From Solen grandis (Eukaryota > Mollusca > Bivalvia > Adapedonta > Solenidae): a stretch of DNA of 64,000 nucleotides. Made by a program: the position numbers and the translations under genes. The notes below the pieces were generated by a model. The model saw only the letters and a list, made by a program, of their open reading frames with translations. It was not told the origin of the DNA and did not search any database. This document shows positions 60,230 to 64,000 of this stretch, in pieces (the stretch's first letter is position 1; each line of letters begins with the position of its first letter). The stretch lies in the NCBI GenBank assembly GCA_021229015.1, contig CM037794.1:43233126-43297125 (forward strand), written 5' to 3'.

Positions 60230-63171
60230 CTGTTCACAAAAACAGTATATCATTAAACATCTACCTCATGAATATTCATGTTTAAATTCATGACTTGATG
60301 AATATTAATTAACTGGATTTGCTCTGTTTGCCAATGTGTCATAATGAGTCTATATGAGATATTAAAAGGGTTAACAAGAGAATCTAACCTGAGTACTCAA
60401 TGAATTTTGAAGTCATTTGACAAGCTTGTTGAAAAGATACAAAACAAGGCTTTGTTGAGTGTCTTTTCATTTATTACAACCAGTTTAACAATTTCACAAG
60501 TTAATGAATGCAAATGTTAGTTTTTATCTATTGCAAAGCCCATGCCATCAATATTTTTTTTTTTTTTTTTTTTTTTAATAAACATTATGTCTCAATAAAT
60601 GTTCAAAGAATGCACTGTTTTATTAAAAGAAATTTAAATCAGGCTTTTTGGCACACTCTTCAGTCATTTGATTATGACCATGTGCATTCTTATATTATTT
60701 CTAAGGGATGTTACTGTAACAAGCATTCTGAAAGTATTGCTTAGGCAATACTTAGTCTCCTATCAGCAAATAGAAAACTAAGAACCCCCACCCCTCTTCA
60801 CGCTGCAAACAAGTCAATTCGATAAATACTTTTGATGAATGTCAAAAAAAACAATATCAAAAGGTCCAGAACACTGCTATTTTAAAGAAATTTTCTATGT
60901 CCAAGGCCCATACTTTCGTCAAAAATCAGTGGACTGGAACGAAATTCAAACTTGATCTGTAACTCATGGCGGTATACTTATATACTTTATATTAGATCAA
61001 TATCTGCAAGCATTTAGAAAAAAAGTCTGGAAAACTGATATTTTAAAGATATTTTCTTAGTCCAAGACAAACAAGTTCTCAACAGCAACTAAGCAGAAAA
61101 TTGTAATACAGCTTGTAAATGAATCATGCCCTTTGGCAAATGGTTAGACCAGTGGTTGCTTGATGCATGAGTGTTTTTTGTTGGCCCTAAGTGATATTAA
61201 GTAGTCACTGTATTCATAATAAAATAGTTGTTTTCAGAGTAAATATTTACAGAGAAAATGAAATGATTATTTAAGACAAAGTCACTTAAAAGATATGGAC
61301 ATTAGGGCAAGTTGGGCTGTATTTGTCTCACGCAAATATGCCATAAAAATTTAATCTTAGAATGCTGCCATTAACCTTTAAATATCATTTCCTCATTTAG
61401 CATTCTCTCTGCATCTAACTTGTAACTGGAACACACATTTTGAAATAAAAAAAGCGTGTTTTCTAATGGAACATTAACAGCCACTGTTTCCTAACAAGTA
61501 TAATGTTAAGGAAATGAAGTTTTTAGAGAGGATGTAGATCAATATGAAGATAATGAGCTTACTGTTTGGGACCAATATCCCTATGACCATTGAGCCTGTT
61601 ATGATGGCACCGGTGATTACCACAAAATGGAACTCTGGGATTTTTCCACTGCCAGGAAAATCATCCTTGGGTTTCTATAAACAAAAACATAGACAAGACC
61701 TGTCAATTATAAATCTTTGTCAGCAGATGGCAAACAACTTTTTACAACTTACTTCTGAAAGGCTCCTGGTTTGGGCCAGTATTTTTTGCCTTAGAAAGCC
61801 ATAAAATGGACTGAACACTAATAACTAAGAACTGAAATTAATTAAAGCTGAATATGACACATCACATGTATAAACAACAACAAAATATCCCATGCATACC
61901 TCACACCATAAAGTGATTTACTTCTTCCATTTTCAAAAGTGCAGCACGCAACACTGACGAGAAGATGGGATTGTTCAGATTATGTGATGAATATAATTTG
62001 TATGTCTCTCTCATAACTATTAGATTTAATCTACCAGTTTAAAAAATCTGGTACATAAATACTCTCCTAATGTAAAGTCTTAAAAGATCAAAATGTGTAA
62101 CCTTTATCACTAAGATAAGACATTTTACACCTCTGACAGACTGCTGAAACCCTGATCTGCCTAAATCAAGTACAAAGATTTAACAAAACTTGCAAAGCCT
62201 ATGATACTTGCAGGCAGATCTAGTTTAATACTGTTTGAAAGAATGAATTTATTCAAACATATTTTAAAGAGCTTCAATATTTATACAATCTACCATCCGA
62301 AAAATTAAAGGGACAAAAAAAAAAAGTTACGTTTCTGGTCTCCCAACCAACCCTCTTTTTTAACGATCGACCTTATAGTTTTTTACCTTTTGTTTCATGT
62401 AAAAAAAAAAATACAAAAAAATACTGAACTACAGGCCCTCTTCTTTTATTTGTTGGAGACCAGAAACAAACCCTTTTTTAGCCTAGGTGATTTCCCTAAG
62501 TGAAGATTTCCTACAGCTATCATGTAGTGAAGAGTGGACAGTTCCTGAGAGAAGATTTCCTACAGCTATCATGTAATGAAGAGTGGACAGTACCTGAGTG
62601 AAGATTTCTTACAGCTATCATGTAATGAAGAGTGGACAGTACCTGAGGGAAGATTTCTTACAGCTATCATGTAGTGAAGAGTGGACAGTACCTGAGGGAA
62701 GATTTCCTACAGCTATCATGTAGTGAAGAGTGGACAGTACCTGAGGGAAGATTTCTTACAGCTATCATGTAGGGAAGAGTGGACAGTACCTGAATGAAGA
62801 TTTCTTACAGCTATCATGTAGTGAAGAGTGGACAGTACCTGAGGGAAGATTTCTTACAGCTGTCATGTAGTGAAGAGTGGACAGTACCTGAGTGAAGATT
62901 TCCTACAGCTATCATGTAGTGAAGAATGAACAGTACCTGAGTGAAGATTTCCTACAGCTATCATGTAGTGAAAAGTGGACAGTACCTGAGGAAAGAGCAG
63001 CGTATAGAGTGAAGCTCTGCATGGGAACACGATGAGGGGTATAGAGACTGCAATGGAGACAACAAAGCACATCTTGATTGCGTCTGAAAGGCTGTTCTTC
63101 TCAAAATGGTTGATAATGTCTCCAGATAAAGCCTCCTCATCACAGAATGCTATATAGCCAAAAAATCCCAC
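60111..63171 (-). CDS. SLC38A10-like: SLC38A10-like amino-acid transporter, three internal exons (gene incomplete)
   Basis: Members of SLC38 (AAAP superfamily) are polytopic membrane carriers of neutral amino acids. Three minus-strand exons (63171-62986, 61674-61563, 60229-60111) join in frame with GT-AG introns. They read GFFGYIAFCDEE ... IPLIVFPCRASLYTLLFPQ, then a short hydrophilic loop, then IPEFHFVV...GILVPN, then IEFVLAMNGATMGTLICY. The order and wording parallel human SLC38A10 (GYV.F, MILPCR..L.TLL, GGILIPN, GATMGSLICFICPAL), the second half of the transporter fold. The 5' exons are outside the window. The exon following 60111 was not identified between here and NCOA4, so the gene may be short, decayed or interrupted. 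SLC38A11 or A7 are less likely alternatives. Confidence 0.82.
60230..61562 (-). other. Intron between SLC38A10-like exons b and c
   Basis: Contains a MITE fragment (60326-60375), a 29-base T run (60548-60576) and no coding sequence. Confidence 0.7.
60326..60375. mobile_element. Fragment of the TTAA MITE
   Basis: AATGAGTCTATATGAG followed by AAAAGGGTTAAC is the right end of the copy 1-4 family without its hairpin or left end. Confidence 0.55.
61563..61674 (-). CDS. SLC38A10-like exon b
   Basis: 112 bases, acceptor GTTTTTGTTTATAG, donor AACA|GTAAGC, phase 0 in, phase 1 out. It encodes KPKDDFPGSGKIPEFHFVV followed by a hydrophobic, Gly-rich span ending MVIGILVPN, equal in position to the GGILIPN segment of SLC38A10. 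Confidence 0.85.
62105..62240. mobile_element. Decayed TTAA MITE core
   Basis: CCCTGATCTGCC ... TTGCAGGCAGATCTAGTTT ... ACTGTTTG repeats the central hairpin of the TTAA MITE with many changes. Confidence 0.45.
62318..62480. mobile_element. Short MITE, ~160 bp (between SLC38A10-like exons)
   Basis: Left GTTTCTGGTCTCCCAAC pairs with right GTTGGAGACCAGAAAC, both next to poly-A/T-rich flanks. It is in the same intron as the 49-bp minisatellite. Confidence 0.7.
62502..62991 (-). repeat. 49-bp minisatellite, 10 units, overlapping a splice donor
   Basis: Units begin at 62502, 62551, 62600, 62649, 62698, 62747, 62796, 62845, 62894 and 62943, each about 49 bp and very similar. Each unit ends with CAGTACCTGAG on the plus strand, which on the coding strand is CTCAG|GTACTG. 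The highest-coordinate unit includes six exon bases and the authentic donor of SLC38A10-like exon a. Eight further units keep an intact CAG|GTACTG, and the most distal unit is mutated (GTTCCTGAG). Confidence 0.95.
62986..63171 (-). CDS. SLC38A10-like exon a
   Basis: 186 bases, acceptor GATGAATGTTTCAG, donor CCTCAG|GTACTG, phase 0 both ends, 62 residues. It encodes a membrane segment with GFFGYIAF, a polar loop, then IKMCFVVSIAVSIPLIVF and the conserved PCRASLYTLL. The donor lies inside the first unit of a 49-bp minisatellite that fills the start of the intron. Confidence 0.85.
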
Positions 63172-63480
63172 CTGAAACATTCATCACTCACATAGATGAA
63201 GTATATAAACCAGACGTATGTCATTACCTTATTTACATTTACTTATACTAGTATTCATTTGCTTAGTCAAATATATGAATGTATGTTTATCATAAAAATC
63301 TTTTTACAAATGGCATAAATGGCTAGAAATTTTTTTTTTTATTGGTTAATCAAGTGGTGCAGTCATATAAATACACACAGAACTGGGAGCAATGGCAGGT
63401 GAATTGCTCAGATTCTGAATTAATCTCATTTACCAAGCAAAAAAAAAAATTTGTTTGTTTTCACAATATCTCTGCAAAAA

Positions 63481-63680
63481 TAGGGTAGTTAGGTTGGCTA
63501 TTTTTTTTATTTTTCATTTTTAACTTTTTTCCATATTTACCTTATTTTTTAAAGAGGAATTGATGAAAAACAGCATTTTGCAGCCATAATAGCCAGAATG
63601 CTATAAAAAAAGTTTATGGTTCGTACAAAAAAATAGGGTTGGTCAGTTAGTGGAAACAAATCATTTTTTTATTATGCCTA
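63481..63680 (+). repeat. Dispersed repeat, copy 2
   Basis: Matches 8243-8442 (AACTTTTTTCCATATTTACC, AGAGGAATTGATGAAAAACA, TAGGGTTGGTCAGTTAGTGG). The element type is unknown; no terminal inverted repeats are seen. Confidence 0.75.
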
Positions 63681-63724
63681 TTCCTTCATTAAAATGACTC
63701 AATTTGTTTGCTTTTGTAATATTG

Positions 63725-63855
63725 TAACATAGATCCTATACAGTCTGCACAGTGAAGAAAAACCCATTGTTTCATATACCATTTTAAGTTAAGTAAATAA
63801 ATATTCAGCAATTCAAAATATGGAAAATGAATATTCATGAGGCAAAGGTTCATTT
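63725..63855. mobile_element. Fragment related to the 52.8 kb divergent MITE
   Basis: CAGTCTGCACAGTGAAGAAA ... CCATTGTTTCATATACCATTTTAAG parallels CAGCCTGCATGGTAAAGAAA ... CACTGGTTCATATATCATTTAAAG inside the 52.8 kb element; it ends TGAGGCAAAGGTT. Confidence 0.5.
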
Positions 63856-64000
63856 AGAGTCCTTACAGAAGATTCGCTGCTGCTTTGATTCAAATTTTCT
63901 GATGAAAACATAGGTCATACCTTTACTGGACTAGGACCACAGTTACATGCCCTTGGCTACCCTAAATCAAGATGTTTTTACACAGAAATAGTTATCCTAT

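Noticed and set aside
59982..60293. Plus-strand open frame GFEPTAFGSAVDNITT...
   Set aside because: Crosses the tRNA-like sequence and the antisense of SLC38A10-like exon c.
2040..62991. Direct-repeat arrays considered as CRISPR
   Set aside because: Tandem repeats without unique spacers in a eukaryotic genome; no cas genes.

Overview
The window is animal nuclear DNA and almost certainly comes from a bivalve mollusc, probably a heterodont clam or mussel. The evidence is split genes with GT-AG introns, AT-rich intergenic DNA, a Phe tRNA, and a high load of bivalve-type repeats. Those repeats include tRNA-derived SINEs, short inverted-repeat elements, and many non-autonomous elements built from ~150-168 bp core repeats followed by a GACG-rich microsatellite ('pearl'-like). 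The species cannot be fixed from the sequence alone. There are two 100-base assembly gaps, at 5849-5948 and 55949-56048.

Only the right third carries convincing host genes, all on the minus strand. A six-exon gene (54.7 -> 43.7 kb) encodes NCOA4, the ferritin-autophagy (ferritinophagy) cargo receptor. An N-terminal ARA70-type helical domain spans exons 1-3, and about a dozen short W-L motifs spread over exons 4-6. Upstream of it on the same strand (63.2 -> 60.1 kb) are three phase-compatible exons of an SLC38A10-like amino-acid transporter. Its 5' end lies beyond the window, and its 3' end was not found. Further left, one good first exon (17.1 -> 16.8 kb) looks like the start of a claudin/PMP22-like four-span membrane protein. 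A complete Phe-GAA tRNA gene sits at 38.8 kb.

The rest is repeat territory. 1-12 kb holds simple repeats, a 57-bp satellite, a TTAA-flanked hairpin MITE and several pearl-like elements. 13.5-14.9 kb is a SINE whose core has expanded into a 29-bp satellite. 19-31 kb is mostly noncoding with SINE, MITE and pearl fragments and isolated strong hairpins. 31.5-33.4 kb is a very large inverted repeat (foldback-like). 33.8-38.1 kb holds at least two 5'-truncated LINE fragments, one with an intact RNase H domain. 45.7-58 kb has several large pearl-like arrays inside or beside NCOA4, plus four or more copies of the TTAA hairpin MITE across the window.

The most unusual observations are four. (i) A 10-copy, 49-bp minisatellite starts across the 5' splice site of an SLC38A10-like exon, so it duplicates that splice donor eight times into the intron. 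(ii) The 29-bp satellite grew inside a SINE. (iii) The foldback element carries GGGGGTGAAACGTCT-type motifs near its inner ends, and the same motif recurs 5 kb away. (iv) The NCOA4 terminal exon tail and 3' flank are tandemly duplicated, and the second copy carries a Trp-to-stop change. I found no operon-like, CRISPR-like or novel enzymatic system.
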